From Cunninghamella blakesleeana (lineage: Eukaryota; Mucoromycota; Mucoromycetes; Mucorales; Cunninghamellaceae): a stretch of DNA of 64,000 nucleotides. The notes beneath the pieces are model-generated. The model had not been told where the DNA came from, made no database searches, and saw only the letters and a program-made list of their open reading frames with translations. The translations under genes and the position numbers were made by a program. Location: contig JAFCIZ010000006.1 of the NCBI GenBank assembly GCA_017871115.1, forward strand, positions 2,976,001 through 3,040,000, read 5' to 3'. Positions 1 to 13,700 of the stretch are shown here, piece after piece. Position 1 is the stretch's first letter. Every line of letters begins with the position of its first letter.

Positions 1-2798
1 AATAGGACCCATACCAGGACCACCTCCACCATGAGGAATACAGAAAGTTTTATGAAGATTCATGTGACAAACATCAGCACCAATTTCAGCAGGCTTAGTT
101 AACCCAATTTGAGCATTTAAATTAGCACCATCCATATAAACTTGACCACCATATTGATGAACAACTTGACAAGCTTCGGCTACACCAGTTTCAAACATAC
201 CAAAAGTGGAAGGATAGGTAATCATAACAGCAGCTAATTTATCTTTATGTTTTTCAGCTTTAGCTTTCAAATCAGCCATATCAAGATTACCTTCGTTATC
301 ACATTTAACAATTACAACATCCATACCAGCCATAGCAGCTGAGGCTGGATTAGTACCATGGGCTGAGATAGGGATCAAACAGACATTACGTTGACCTTCA
401 CCACGGGATTCATGATAAGCACGGATACAACGTAAACCAGCATATTCACCTTGGGCGCCAGAATTAGGTTGAAGAGAGACAGCATCAAAACCAGTAATTT
501 CTTCTAAATCCTTTTCTAATTCATCCAACATGATACGATAACCGGTGGTTTGATCTACAGGTGCGAAAGGATGGATGTTGCCAAATTCTGGCCAGGTAAC
601 AGGAATCATTTCAGTGGTGGCATTCAACTTCATAGTACAACTACCAAGAGGGATCATGGAATGAACTAAAGATAAATCTTTGCTTTGAAGATGATGAATA
701 TAACGTAACATTTCTGTTTCAGAATGGTGAGAGTTGAAAATAGGATGTTGTAAAATGGCTGAGGTACGTTTTAATTGTTCAGGGAAAGCATCTAATCCTT
801 TATTAAGTACAGTGGCAGCATCATCAATGTTAATAGTAGGTTTTTGACCTTCTTTAGCAAAGATGGAGACTAAATCGTTAATATCCTTTTTGCTGACAGC
901 TTCATCTAATTGAATAGAAACAGTTTGTGCATTGAGAGTACGGATGTTGATTCCCTTTTCAAGTGCTTTTTCAGAAATAGAGGAAGCACTATCAACCTTG
1001 ATGGATAAAGTATCAAAGTAAGCATTATCATTAAGAATAGTATATCCTGATTCACGAACGCCTTGAGCTAATACTTGAGTTAAGTTGTGAATGCGTTGAG
1101 CAATATCTTTAATACCCTATTTTTTTTTTTTTTTTTTTTTAAAAAAAAAGAAGAGTGTAAGTCAATATGATCATGACCCATTATCTAAACTTTTCCTATT
1201 TTTTTCTTTTAATATAAGTGAATACTTACTTGAGGACCATGGTAAATAGCATACATAGCAGACATATTAGCTAAAAGAGCTTGGGCAGTACAAATATTAC
1301 TAGTAGCCTTTTCACGACGAATATGTTGTTCACGAGTTTGAAGAGCAAGACGATAAGCAGGTTTACCATTGGCATCACGAGAAACACCTACAATTCTACC
1401 GGGAATACGACGTTTATGTTCTTCTTTACAAGCGAAGAAAGCAGCATGAGGACCACCAAAGCCAAGAGGAACACCAAATCTTTGACTGTTACCTAAAGCA
1501 ATATCAGCACCAAATTCTCCAGGAGCTTTTAAAAGAGCTAAAGCCATTAAGTCAGTTGCAACAGCAACTTGACCGCCAGCAGCATGGATTTGTGAGGTTA
1601 AAGCTTCATAATCATGAACAGTACCTTCAGTGTTAGGATACTATAATGTTTATCAAATAAATAAAAAGAAAAAGGTTAATAAAAATAAATAAAGCATTTT
1701 TTTTTTAAGATTTTTTATTTTTCCTTTTTCCTCTATCCTATCCACTTCCCCTTTTTTTTAAAAAAATAAATAAAAAACGCCACTGATCCAATAAAATGAA
1801 ACCCTATTTCCTTTTTTATTTTGACTTATAAATTTCCTTACTTGAATCAAAGCACCACAAACTTGCTTCTTGTGTTCATCAAATTTAAAATTGAAAATAT
1901 CAGCTACAATGACATTGATATTGAAGGCTTCAGCACGAGTCTTAAGACAAGCAATGGTTTGAGGGTGACAATGGATATCAACAACAAAAGTATTCTTCTT
2001 TCTATTAGTAGCTTGCCAAGTCATCAACATAGCTTCAGCAGCTGCAGTACCTTCATCTAAAAGAGAAGCATTAGCAATAGGTAAACCAGTTAAATCACTG
2101 ACCATGGTTTGATAATTTAATAAAGATTCAAGACGGCCTTGAGCAATTTCAGGTTGATAAGGAGTATACTATAATAGTCATAGATCAAAACATAAAATAA
2201 AAATAAAATATAAGTTTATATGCATATGTTAATGATGAGTTCACCTTTTATTTGACCATACTTTTTTTTTCTTTTCTTTTCTCTTTCTCTTTATATATAT
2301 ATATATATATATATGTATCCTTACTTGAGTGTACCAGGCAGGGTTTTCCAAAACATTTCTTAAAATGACATTAGGAACTACTGTGTCAGTATAACCAGTA
2401 CCAATATAAGAGCGATAGATCTTATTTTTTGAAGCAATGGATTTTAAACGTTCCAACAATTCCTTTTCGGACATACCTTTTGATACAGCCAAAGCTTTGG
2501 GAGATCGAATGGCATCAGGAATGCTTTTTGATAATAATTCATCCATGCTTTTAACACCTACTTGTTTTAACATATCATCCACTTGGTTATTTCTTGAACC
2601 AACATGACGTCTTGTAAAAGTATCTAAAGGAGCAAAGGCATTAGTATGTGCCATACGTCTTGAAGTAATTAAACGAATAGAAGAGCTTATAGAAGTAGTA
2701 GGACGCATCATAGCCATACGCGTTGTTTGTGTAGTAGTAGCTACTAAAGGCATACGTGTTAAAGCATGTCTTGAACGTTGACTGATTCTGGACAACAT
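1..2798 (-). CDS. GCV2: Glycine dehydrogenase (decarboxylating), mitochondrial P-protein of the glycine cleavage system; 3' end outside window
   Basis: PLP enzyme that decarboxylates glycine and passes the aminomethyl group to the lipoyl H-protein in the mitochondrial matrix. Four exons are seen: 2798-2325, 2168-1842, 1640-1230 and 1116-1 (776 codons; the family has about 1000, so roughly 220 C-terminal residues lie beyond the left edge). The N-terminus (about residues 1-65) is Arg/Ser/Thr-rich with almost no acidic residues, as expected of a matrix presequence, and is followed by the family start [11 protein letters not shown]. Other family stretches are [43 protein letters not shown] and LGSCTMKLN. 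The PLP-lysine segment [17 protein letters not shown] is intact near residue 760 (codons at about 20-65). Exon joins are all phase 0. The start is the first ATG after a T-rich leader. Confidence 0.97.
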
Positions 2799-3597
2799 AT
2801 TAATTTATATATTTTTTATAATATACTTTTTTTAAAATATAAATTAGAATAAATAAAAATAAAAAGGTATAATAATAAGCCTTTTTATATTATATTATAT
2901 ATAAAATAAAAAATAGATAAAAGTTATGAAAAAAAAAAAGAGAAAGAGAGAAAGAAAAAAAAAGATGGAAGCGTTTTATTTGATAAAAAAATTGATGCTT
3001 CCACCGAGTCAGAAGTTACTATAAAAAAAAAAATTATATATTGCTTTAAAAAAAAAAAAAAAAAGTCCGCCACTATAAACCCTCCACTCTGTAAAAAAAC
3101 GACTACCATAAACTGCATTTTTTTTTTAACTGGTTCCTTTTCCTTCCACTGAGTAAATTTTTTTTTTTTTTGTACTTCGGATAGAGGTCGTAAATAAAAC
3201 AAAATGGTTTTGTTTTTTTTTTAAAAAAAAAACTTTAATAATCTTTATTGTTATTATGTATATATTTAATATATTAGTACTATATATTTAAAGCATTTTT
3301 TTCTTCTTCCCCACATTCATATATTTCATTTTTTTAAACAGATCATATATTTATTATTTAAATCCCCGTTCGTACCTTTTTTTTACTCTTTTAAAAAATA
3401 TTTTATTTATTTCTACTTTTGAACTCTTAAATAATATATATAAAGTTTTTGTCTTAAAAAAAATTCGTTATATTTTATTTTAATAAAAAGAAATCTATTT
3501 AAAATAATACATATATGATTCTTATATGTCTTTTATAATTTCCATCATTTCCCTTTGTTTTAATGGTTGTTTCTAAGTATTCCTTTTTTTTCTAGTA
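2799..3597. other. Intergenic, NAA25 downstream / GCV2 upstream
   Basis: AT-rich with poly-A/T tracts. It holds the GCV2 upstream region and the NAA25 3' flank. A 92-codon minus-strand frame at 2924-3202 is made of homopolymer-encoded Phe/Lys runs and is not a gene. Nothing else seen. Confidence 0.6.
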
Positions 3598-6056
3598 TTA
3601 CAATTTTAATATACGTCGATCCACTTCATCTGACAAATAGCTAATTGATCGATTCCAACTAGATACTACTTGTTTAACCGTGTTATTTAATGCTGATTGG
3701 CATGACTAAATAATAATAATGAAAAGAGTAATAAAACGTATTTAATAATAATAAACAATATATATACATATATATATATACATATATTATATTTTAATTT
3801 TATTTATTTACCTTGGATTCGAATGCCGATAAATTAGAATTAAAAACAATGGCTTCTTTGGATAATTTCTTTTGCAATTGAGGGGTAGATGCTGTTTTTC
3901 CTTTTTGACATGTTGCTTGAAGTTGACCAAGTAATTTTTTCAAATCATTATGAGCACTCATTACAGCATTTTCCTAATAAATCGTAATATATATATATAT
4001 AAATATCCCTTTCTTTTTCATTTCATTCCATTATATATATACTCGGAAAAAAAAATCGCATACTTACTAATTGACCACTGTTGCCTTCTGATGCTTTTCG
4101 TTTAGCCTCCTTACTTGTTAACCCAATTGTGCGGTCAATGATTTCTAATAATACTGAACTATAACTAAAAGCCTACAGTTATATAATAAGAAAATGCAAT
4201 TTATTATATTAGTCACAATTCATTATTCCTGTATTTTATTTTATTTTATTTATTGTTATTATTATTTAATATACCTCCAACACAATGGAAATATCGTGGA
4301 AAGTCTGCCATGAAAAATTGAAGTTATCGCCACTTATTACTTGATTAGCTATATAGATAGGTAATATATATATTAGTCATTAGTTTTAGATTACGTTTTT
4401 TTTTTTTTAGTTTTAAAAAATAAAATAAACAAATAAAAAAACCTCTGTTTTCATATGATCTTACCATTATTTTCTAATAGAGATATTGCCTTTTTAAGAT
4501 AGTTAGTAGCAAGATCAATGTCTATAAACCGTAAATAATAATAAATAAATTATATACTCTTAAAAAATAAAACAAAGTACATTTCTAAACATTTATATAT
4601 ATACCTTTAGTTTGTGATTCTGATTCTTTCATTAAAGTGAATGCCAAGCCAAGTTGATAAATTACAGTAGCTAACCAATATTCTTGGGTAGTAACCTACA
4701 AATTATAATTAAAACTATATTAATGGAACATCACTAAAATAGCTATATATATATTTCAGTTCTATCACATAATTTACTTTATTTTTTGAATCTTCAGTTT
4801 CCAAAAACACGCCAAATGCTTTAACTAAGCCAACAATATCTTTGGTACCTTTAGTATCACAAGCGGCAGATAAGATGTTAAAAATATATGAAAACATGAG
4901 AAGCCAAGTAGTCTATAAGAGACAATAAATAATAATAATAAAGTAATCATCAGATATGTGTATATGTTATAAAAAAAGATAAATATAAAAAATAAATAAT
5001 AACGAAAAGAAACTTACATTTGTACTTTGAGCTGGTTTAATAAGTTCTTGAGCAGTAAGTTGGTCCTTTGGATTACAGTTCATCATTACTTTGAAATCAC
5101 GGTTATCAGATAAAGATTTCATATAGTTATCTAATTCATTTTTAATAATAATAATAATAACATATACATGTTAGTTAGAAAAATAATAATAAGCTTTTTT
5201 TACAGATAAATCATTTATTCATTTATTTTTCCCTTCTTTTACCATCAAGTTTATAAAAGCTTGTATCTAACTCTTGGAAATGCTGTACACCATACTTGGC
5301 TTGAAAAGTAGCATTAAGGGCATTTATGCGTACAAGTTCAGCTTTAGTAATGGATTTTTGTAGTGAAGTATCTAATCGGGAGCGAAATTCATTAAATTCT
5401 TGAATCTAAAATAGGTAAAACAAATGAAAAAATCAATCAATCAATAAATTTAATTAAAAAATAATAAAGAGTGTGAATTGTATTATATTGAATATAAATT
5501 ACCTTTGAAAAAGTACCAAACTTATAAGCTTGAACTTGCATATCAGGAGTCTAATAAGTCATAATAATATTATTGTTATATATTAGTAAATGATAAGTAA
5601 ATAAATATAATTGGTCTCTACTTTCATTAACAATATAATATGTATATATGTATATGTTACCTCTACATCATTGCTTCTATAAATCGATAAAGATTCATAG
5701 AAATAAGATTCAAGATCATTAAAGCACCCAAGAGATATCAATCGATCCGTATAATAATGAAGCATTGTATCAAATTGAATTTGTTTAATATCCATGGTTT
5801 TATAAATAGCAAAAGTTCTTGAATAAACACCAAGTTCAATATAAATTCGAATTAAAAGTAGTTTGATTTGAAAATTGTAAATACTTTTTTCCAAAGCCAT
5901 TTCTAATAAGGTGGCTGCTTGTATTAATAATATATTGTTTTTAAATTCCAAATAAAGATCAAAAAGCATTTGACCAGCCAAAACTACATATTCATCGCCA
6001 TATTGATATTCAGTTTTTTCTAATCCTTCGCCTATTCGAATAAAATAAATTAAGAG

Positions 6057-6094
<38 letters not shown>

Positions 6095-7771
6095 TTACCT
6101 AAAGGTAGTACATCTTGATATTTTTTCCATAAATCATCAACATAAGTTAGACCTTTTTCTAAATCTTTACGAGGTAATAAGTCCAAGAAGCGTTCAATTT
6201 TATAGATAGTAACTTGCTTATAGGTATTTTTAATTTTTTTTGACTAATTAAAAAAAAGAATAAAAAGAATACATATATCACTATATATGATCTATGTATT
6301 ATTATCATTATTATTATTTACCTTTTCATTATCACATGTAATTGATTTTTGAAGGGTTTGAATAAATGATATTGATTTTTCTTTATCACTTTTCAAAAAT
6401 TGAATATAGGTTTGTAAATCTTCAAAACAACAATTTTTAGACCCAAATCTTTCATAATAAGCAACGATATGATTTAATACAATTTGTTCATCTAATGAAA
6501 AATAAAATAAAATAATTAATTAATATAATTATCCATCAATATTTTCTTTTTATTTATTTTTTCTTATATACATATATCATTTATTTTATATATGTATTCA
6601 ATACCTAATTTTTCTAATTGATCAAGTCTATAATCTAATTCCAATTCAGCCAAAAAAGGACCGCGTTTTAAATCATTTGAATTGAGAGTAAGTTGTTGTA
6701 AGCTTAAAATAAATTGACGAATAAGATCTTTATCCATTTTATTGTCACCAAAATGGGCATCGAAATAAGCTAACCAATTAATCCAATCATCCGAATTTTC
6801 TTTTAAACTTTTTTCACTTGATAATTTCACTTGATCCCATTGTTGGTTTTTTAATTCCAACTCTACTTTGATTTGACATACTTCAGGGTCGCGTAAAGCC
6901 TTTTCTCCTAAAGGTGTATCCAATAACTTTAATGCTTGCTCATCCTTTTGTTGATCCATTAAAATAAGTAAATATAATCTCATGTGTTCTACTTCTGTTA
7001 ATCGATTTTCTTCTTGTGCCTTGGCCATCATTCTTTCAGCAAGTGTATAGGATAAAGTATTTCCATTTTGTCCCTAATGATATATATATGTATGATAAGT
7101 TCGTGTTCGTTTATAATATATATATATATACTTCTATCCAGCATTATTTCCTTTATAAATTACTTACTTGAAGTGCTAAGGACATAATTGCCCAAAATAA
7201 ATATTTGTCCTTTTTAAAAACGCGTTGCAATTTAACGGCTGCTTGTTGCTGACCTTTAAAATCGTTAATTCGTACCATAGCCATAAACCATTGAACACCA
7301 AATTCTTCGTTTTTAGGTTGTAAGTTATAAATATTTTCGTATAATTCAACAATTTGATTATCTATTTATTTATTTATAATAGAGAAATAACAATATACAA
7401 ATGTATACGTGTGTTAATAGGTATATATATATATATATATATGTATATATTTATTTATACGACACCTACTTAAACCAAGTTCTTTATAAGCAATAGTAAG
7501 AGTTTGGAGTGTTGTATCGTCTGTTGGTATGCCTTTTTTGACTTCTATGCAAAGCTCCTTTGCTTCTTCTTCTTTTCCTGTACGTAACAAAATAATAGCT
7601 TTTAAAGCCTATAATAACATATTATTATTATTATAATTATCATTATAATTATCATATTAGAAAATGTTCTATATGTATTACTTTTACTAAACCCCAGTTT
7701 GGTGACTTTTTCAAAAGTTTATTAGCATGTTGTAAACCAATCTTATATTGACCATCATCGATAGCATCTAA

Positions 7772-7814
<43 letters not shown>

Positions 7815-7918
7815 TATATATAAGTATATAATGCTACAATCGTTATTTTTATTTTCGTATATTATTTTATACCATATAGTGGTCTAAGTTTTTTTTCAGT
7901 TAAATAATCAAGAACCAT
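3598..7918 (-). CDS. NAA25: N-terminal acetyltransferase B auxiliary subunit (NAA25/MDM20)
   Basis: Non-catalytic TPR-type partner of NAA20 in NatB, which acetylates nascent chains starting Met-Asp/Glu/Asn; it anchors the enzyme to ribosomes and supports actin cables in yeast. I rebuilt 18 exons: 7918-7873, 7767-7682, 7608-7470, 7361-7168, 7073-6605, 6491-6322, 6243-6099, 6031-5661, 5550-5503, 5405-5243, 5130-5018, 4912-4778, 4695-4605, 4521-4465, 4348-4275, 4172-4068, 3973-3812, 3705-3598. They give 891 residues, against about 970 in animals. Diagnostic N-terminal sequence: EKKLRPLYDAIDDGQYK, then KLLKKSPNWGLVKALKAI and EEAKELCIEVKKGIPTDD, typical of the family's TPR start. The central part is helical repeat with conserved RGPFLAELEL and an AYYERFGSKNCCFEDL segment. 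All joins keep frame. A tandem minus-strand neighbour, GCV2, follows 800 bp downstream. Confidence 0.93.
6061..6090. repeat. (TA)15 microsatellite in a NAA25 intron
   Basis: A pure TA tract just 3' of an exon end (donor side) in NAA25. Expected to be length-variable between strains. Confidence 0.9.
7772..7813. repeat. (TAA)n microsatellite in the first NAA25 intron
   Basis: About 14 TAA units next to the 3' splice site of NAA25 intron 1, followed by a short TA tract. Confidence 0.9.
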
Positions 7919-8875
7919 TCTATTTTATTTTTTAAAATGAAAGAAGGGGTCAAAAATGACAAAAAAATGATGTTTATTTTTTTTTTTTAGCGGTGGTTGA
8001 ATAAATGATCAGAATTTTTTTTTTGGAAACTCTTATTCCATTCTTTCCCAAGTAGTAGTAGTATTTTTTTTACCTTTTAATAATTTATTATAGGAACATA
8101 AAAGTAAAAATTTTATTTATTGAAAAGACTACTAAAAAACTAATACTTTGTTAAATTTTAATTTATATCGATATATACTCATGACTATCGTATAAAAATT
8201 AGCCTTTCACAATAAAAGTATTATGTTTATGTCATATTACGATTTCAAACTGATAACTTCATTATTTACCAAACTACATCAATATTTAACTTGATACGAA
8301 TATTGCTATTCATTGAATATATAAAAAACTATATAATATTACAACTATTCGATCTTTTTATAGGATTATTTTTTTAAAATAAAAAATGAATATTTATACA
8401 TACATACATATATATATATATAAAGTAAAGAAAAATAAAAAGAATGATTATTTTATTAAGCATAAATTTAAATATCATTATTTTTTAAAATATCAAAATA
8501 AAACAGGTAATGAAAAAGAGTTTTTATTTAGCTAATCTACACACCAGAGAATAGTATGAACTTTGCTTTTTTTTTTTTATCATTATAACAACACTTCATT
8601 TTAAATATTTGACAGCTACGTATGTATTTTAATAAAAAATAATTTATTTGGTGTATGTTTTTTCTTTTTTTTCTTTTTTTCTTTTTTGTTAATAGTTTCA
8701 AAATACAGATATATAATAATAACAGTAATTATAATAAGCGGGAGGAGTGATAATAAAAAAATGAAGAATAGTGTATATAATAGTAACAAAAAAAAGTGGT
8801 GATATAAAGTAACAAAAAAAAAAAAGCTGATTCTACTCTTCATTGTATAAATAGTGATATCATTATTTTATTTTT
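7919..8875. other. Intergenic, NAA25 upstream region
   Basis: Poly-A/T and (TA)n rich. It contains the NAA25 promoter side and the 3' flank of the secreted-protein gene. A minus-strand frame at 8616-8843 is Phe/Leu/Lys low complexity. No supported feature. Confidence 0.6.
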
Positions 8876-10197
8876 TTAGTTTTCTTCATGCTTGATGGTG
8901 AATTTAGGAGTGAAGTAAACACATTCGTCATCTTGACCGTTGTTACCAGTGATCCTATAATAATAAGAATAATAAAAACATTGGTGAGTATAAGAAAATA
9001 AAAAGATATAAAAGATATATATATATATATGTATATTTATACACTTACTTGTAATAGTATTCAGTGTTAGGTCCAGCTTCTGCAACAAGGTTATCCTTCA
9101 AATTGAAAAAGTCATAAATAACTTCATCATAATCAAATACGGTTTCAACCAAGACGGGGTCATTACCATTTTCCAATTTATATTGTTCAATACGTTTAAT
9201 AGTATCGGTACTAGCTTCACGGTTACGTTCAATAGTAATATGAGCATGGTCACCTTTTGTGAAAACTTGGTTTGGTTTAGGTTCTTTAATAGTTAAACCG
9301 AAACAACCACGAAGATGTTCAGGGTTATAAATATCTTTGTTTAATAAATCTTCATTGTATTCTAATTCTCCAGCATCGTTTACATGACTACCAGTGGTTA
9401 CTTGGAAAGTGACAGATTTGGGTGTACAAGTAGGTCCACGTCCACCATCAATTACATTTGAAACCCATGATCTATAAATAAATTTTAATATTAATGAAAA
9501 ATTTAAAAAAAAGGGCATCTATCTATTATATATAATTTACCGGTAGTAGTAGTTACCAGGATTAAGTTGACCAGATTCACCAAGTTTATTTTTAAGAGAA
9601 GCTTCAGTTACTAAAGGTTGTCTACCTTCCCAAATTTCTTGAATTTGTACAAGTTTATCTTGGTTGTCAACTTTTTCGACTTGATATAACTAAAATAGAT
9701 AAATAGATAAATATATAATAATAATAACAATAGTAATAATATTAGTTATTTTATATCTATATGAAAAAAAAAAAGTATCATATCCTTTATTATTATTACA
9801 TGAAGGTTGGTAATAACTTTTTGATATTGATCTCCGGGTTTATTAGCTAAATTAAGAAATGATTTAATTATAAAAATATTTATTAATAACCGTTTATCTA
9901 TTTTTTTTATGTTTCAAAATAACTATTTTATGAAACTTACTAATAGTAAAGTTGAGTTCAGTACCAGGAGTATAAACACCTTGAGCAGGAGAAGGTACAG
10001 CAAGACCTAAAATAAAGAAAGAATAATATTTAATTAATATCTATTATTATTTATTGTTATATATTTAATATATATATAAATATCTTGTCTTTATTACCAC
10101 CGCAGAACTTTTGAACAGCTTCACCTAAAGCATCACCTTTAACAGAAGCAATAGATGCTAATAAAATAGTAGCGGCACCAACAATAGAAAATTTCAT
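8876..10197 (-). CDS. Secreted protein of unknown function
   Basis: Six exons (10197-10098, 10006-9941, 9846-9800, 9689-9541, 9471-9049, 8954-8876) encode 287 residues. The N-terminus has a clear signal peptide: MKF, a hydrophobic core IVGAATILLASIASV, then KGDA with likely cleavage near residue 20. The mature part has few cysteines, in KFCGG, PTCTP, RGCFG and DECVYF, a pattern compatible with two disulfides. It is rich in acidic residues and ends without a transmembrane segment or GPI-type tail. The segment LAVPSPAQGVYTPGTELNFTI, followed by a tryptophan/tyrosine-rich stretch, is weakly reminiscent of the Kre9/Knh1-type beta-sandwich seen in fungal cell-surface proteins, but I do not claim membership. 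A cell-wall or extracellular role is inference from the signal peptide alone. Confidence 0.8.
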
Positions 10198-10838
10198 TAT
10201 CTTATAAATATATATATGACAGGAATGGGTTTAATAAAAGAAGAAGGAAGAAAGAAAGAAAGAGAAAAGGATAAGGAAAGAAAAATGAAAGAAAGAGAAA
10301 AAAAAGTAAAGGAACAACAAAAGTAATTAGAAAAAAGAAAAAAATATAAACCAGTTTATTAGGGCGGATTTTAAAATTTACGTACCACGACAATAATTAA
10401 AAAATCTAATTTTGGAACAGCTATATTTACTAGGCCTTTTTTTGATGGTTGATTGTTGTACATCAGTTAAAAAAAAAAATAGAATTGTCCCTTACTTATG
10501 TAGGTATATATAGAAGGCTTTATAATTATTATATTATTATTATCATAAAAATACTTTTATACATATCTATATTATTGTAATTATAATTATTATTTTATTT
10601 ATAATAATATAATAATAATCATTTTATTAATCTACTCTTTATTTATATTGGTAAAATAAAATGGGCCAATCATTTAATTTAATTTATTGCCAATATTTTA
10701 AACTCAGCATAGTGGCTTTTTTTCAACAAAAAAAAAATATCGACTGTATTCAAGGGACCTTCTCTTTTTATTTTTATTTTTTATTTTTATTACTGCATTT
10801 TTTTCTAATAAATATATATATATATATATATATATAAT
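10198..10838. other. Divergent intergenic region between secreted protein and MRP10
   Basis: Shared upstream region for two divergent genes. It has a purine-rich stretch at about 10230-10350 on the plus strand and (TA)n just before the MRP10 start. No specific binding site can be defended. Confidence 0.5.
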
Positions 10839-11164
10839 ATGAAATTAAAACAACTTAAAGTACGACCTAAAAAGATCCTTGAATCTAGTCCTTGTATAGT
10901 AGAAATGGGTGCCTTATTCGAATGTTGGGCAACTTCTGGTGTTGATGATAAACGTTGCATTACAACTGCTAAATCTTTAACAGACTGTTTAGCTAAACCT
11001 GTAATGATTACAAATAATAGTTTAAATGTACATGTCAAAAATAAATTTTACGCATAAAAATTAATTCGATTTTTTTTTTATTATTTTTTTTATAATAGGT
11101 CAAAAAACAAAAAACACAAAATACAATCAATTATCACTTGGCTCGTTTAAGTAAACAATTATAA
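10839..11164 (+). CDS. MRP10: Mitochondrial small-subunit ribosomal protein mS37 (Mrp10), twin CX9C
   Basis: Component of the mitochondrial ribosome small subunit, imported through the Mia40 disulfide relay. Two exons (10839-11027 and 11099-11164) give 84 residues, the family's usual size. The first exon contains both CX9C motifs, CIVEMGALFEC and CITTAKSLTDC. The second exon supplies the conserved tail NTINYHLARL, matching the NINYHAARL end of yeast Mrp10, and this fixes the splice. Reading through the intron would instead end the protein at 11057 without that tail. The donor is GTACAT, weaker than the GTAAGT/GTAAAT used by neighbours. The start lies right after a (TA)n tract and is the only in-frame ATG. 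It is divergent from the secreted-protein gene, with a 641 bp shared upstream region. Confidence 0.9.
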
Positions 11165-12268
11165 TCCAACACACTCAAACTCGCTTTTTTTATCACCGAC
11201 ACGAAAATTATTTGGATATAAATATATAAATATATAAATATAAATATATATATATATGTATATCATTAACTAATAGATGATTTCAATTTTTAATGTTCAC
11301 CTTTTGCCTTTTTTGTATCATACTTTATTTTTTTACCCTATTCATTCAACATATATTATATATATATATATATAAATAAATAAATTAAAACATAGACACA
11401 ATTGGATCGTTATTATTTTTCAAAAAAAAACACTTGTAAAAAAATCAAATGATCACCCTTAAATTTAGAAACCTCTCGAATATAATGATATCAGATGAAA
11501 ATATGGAAATAAAATAGCCAGGAATATACCACTGACTAACATAGAAAAAAAAAAAAGACTGGGTTCTAAACATATGTTTTTGGTAACGAATTAACATAAG
11601 GAAGTGTCACCTATTTTAATATTTATCATCAACTTTATCATCTTTTTTTTTTAAATTATAATAATAACCATAATAAATGAATTAAGAAAATGTCCATTTT
11701 CAAAAGACTTCTTTACTTTAGTTGACCATTGAAACCCAGTTACTTTTTCATGCATTCCTTTTTTTTTTTAAACATGTATATTAAACTAGCGAATAGATGC
11801 ATTTTTTTTTTCTCATGATATTTGGTCTGGCCTTTTAAATAACATGGACAAATAATATTAAAAATATTTCATTTATTATTATTATTATGTGTTTTATTAT
11901 ATTTCTTATTATTAGAAAAAAAAAAAAGCACATCCATTTTTTTTATAATAGACTTTATCTGACTTACATATAAATTTAATTTAAGATAGTGTAGATTTTA
12001 CTACGTACACAGTACAAAGGGTTTTTAGGGGGAAAAAGAATCGAAAACCAAAAAAGGCAAGCTTAGCGGTGCTTTTCAATTTTGGTAAAAAAAATAAAAA
12101 AGGTATGAATTTTCTTTTCACTCTTTTTTTTTCCTTTTCTTTTCTTTCCTTTAATTTTTTTTTTTTTTTTTTTGTTGTTGTTTTTTAATAAACACTATTG
12201 ATATACTATATACAATACGTAATTTAAAAACAATATATACACGTATCAATAAATAAATATATACCATT
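11165..12268. other. Intergenic, upstream of RhoGEF A
   Basis: About 1.1 kb of AT-rich DNA with several 8-12 nt homopolymers, (TA)n at 11250-11260 and 11350-11375, and a long pyrimidine tract (about 12110-12180) close to the RhoGEF A start, a likely transcription-start region. No gene found. Confidence 0.5.
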
Positions 12269-13665
12269 ATGACAAATACATCTTTGCTTGTATTGACTGG
12301 CCATAGTGGGTTTGACTCTGATTTAAATAAACCATTACCAACCACTTTATCTCAAAATACTAACACATATGATAATAATGATGACAATAGTAATGAAGAT
12401 TCACCAACTACCATCAACACTATTGCTACTACTACTACTGCTACTACTACTTCATTAGACACAATTAAAAAAGACTCTGAAATAAAAAATAATAGTCAAA
12501 ACGGGGAAACTATATTGCCTAAACCTTATCCAGCATATTTACCTTTCAAAATACAATCACCTTCGAACACTTCAGATATAGATGATGTTTCTTTATTATC
12601 AGCTGTTTCAAATCAATTTATTTATTGTGTAGAAGCAATAAATATATCAAGAAAATTGTTTTGTAGTGATGAATATCCTCTTTCCTTTACTGGTGAAGAA
12701 GCAATGGTAAATAATACCAGTAAAATAATAATAATAATAAGTTAAAAACAAAAAAATCCGTCAGTTTTATATAAGATTTAATCCAAAGGATTTTTTTAAT
12801 AAAGTTATATAAATATCTATTTAATTTGAAGGTTTCACCAAAAAATCTGGATCAAAAATCTTATTAATCTCTCTTTTTTTTTTTTTTCTCTCTCTCTCTC
12901 TCTATTTATTACTTTTTTTGGGGGGTGATGGCGAAAAAAATGCCATCTTTTATTTTAAATAAATATAGAATATCACTCGTGCATTGATTGGTGAAGGGCA
13001 AAAGGATAAGTTTTATAGAAATTTATGTCGTAGTTTAATGGCTTTGGATCCACCCTTATTTGAACCTGTTCCTTATTCCGAAAAATCTTTAAAAAAAAAT
13101 ACCTTTTATGACTCTGAACATGAAATTTATACTTTAATTGATAAAGAGGGCTTAGCCCAAGGCGTTTATTTACTATTAACAAAGTGCTACTCTCCAAGGT
13201 GCCAAGTTGGTAATACTTATAACTGTTATTCTCCTTGTTGTCCAAATAAATCCGGTCCGAAGGTCCATCGTGCTACGTTGAAGATCGGTGGCACTACTAT
13301 TGGTTCAAAATCCTTAAAATCCTCCATTGCATCTTCTCATGATACTGTAAGTGTCAATATATATATATGTATATACATATATATATTAATAAAAAGAAAA
13401 AGTAGAAAAATAATGATAAAAAGATAAAAAAAGAAATAAAATGATTCGTATAGAAATAAAAAATTATTATTTTAATAATAAGCTTTTGTTTTATTTTTAG
13501 ACCATTTCTAGGGCTTGGGCTGCTTCCATCCCAAAAGAAGTTTTACAATCCACTCCGCCAGATGAAATAAAACGTCAAGAAGCTATTCATGAATTAATCT
13601 ATACTGAAGAAGATTATGTTCGTGATTTAAAATTATTGGATGAAGTAAGTTGAATGATATATATA

Positions 13666-13700
<35 letters not shown>

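Noticed and set aside
2924..3202. 92-codon minus-strand frame upstream of GCV2
   Set aside because: Composed of Phe/Lys runs from homopolymers; no motif, and it lies in an AT-rich leader region.
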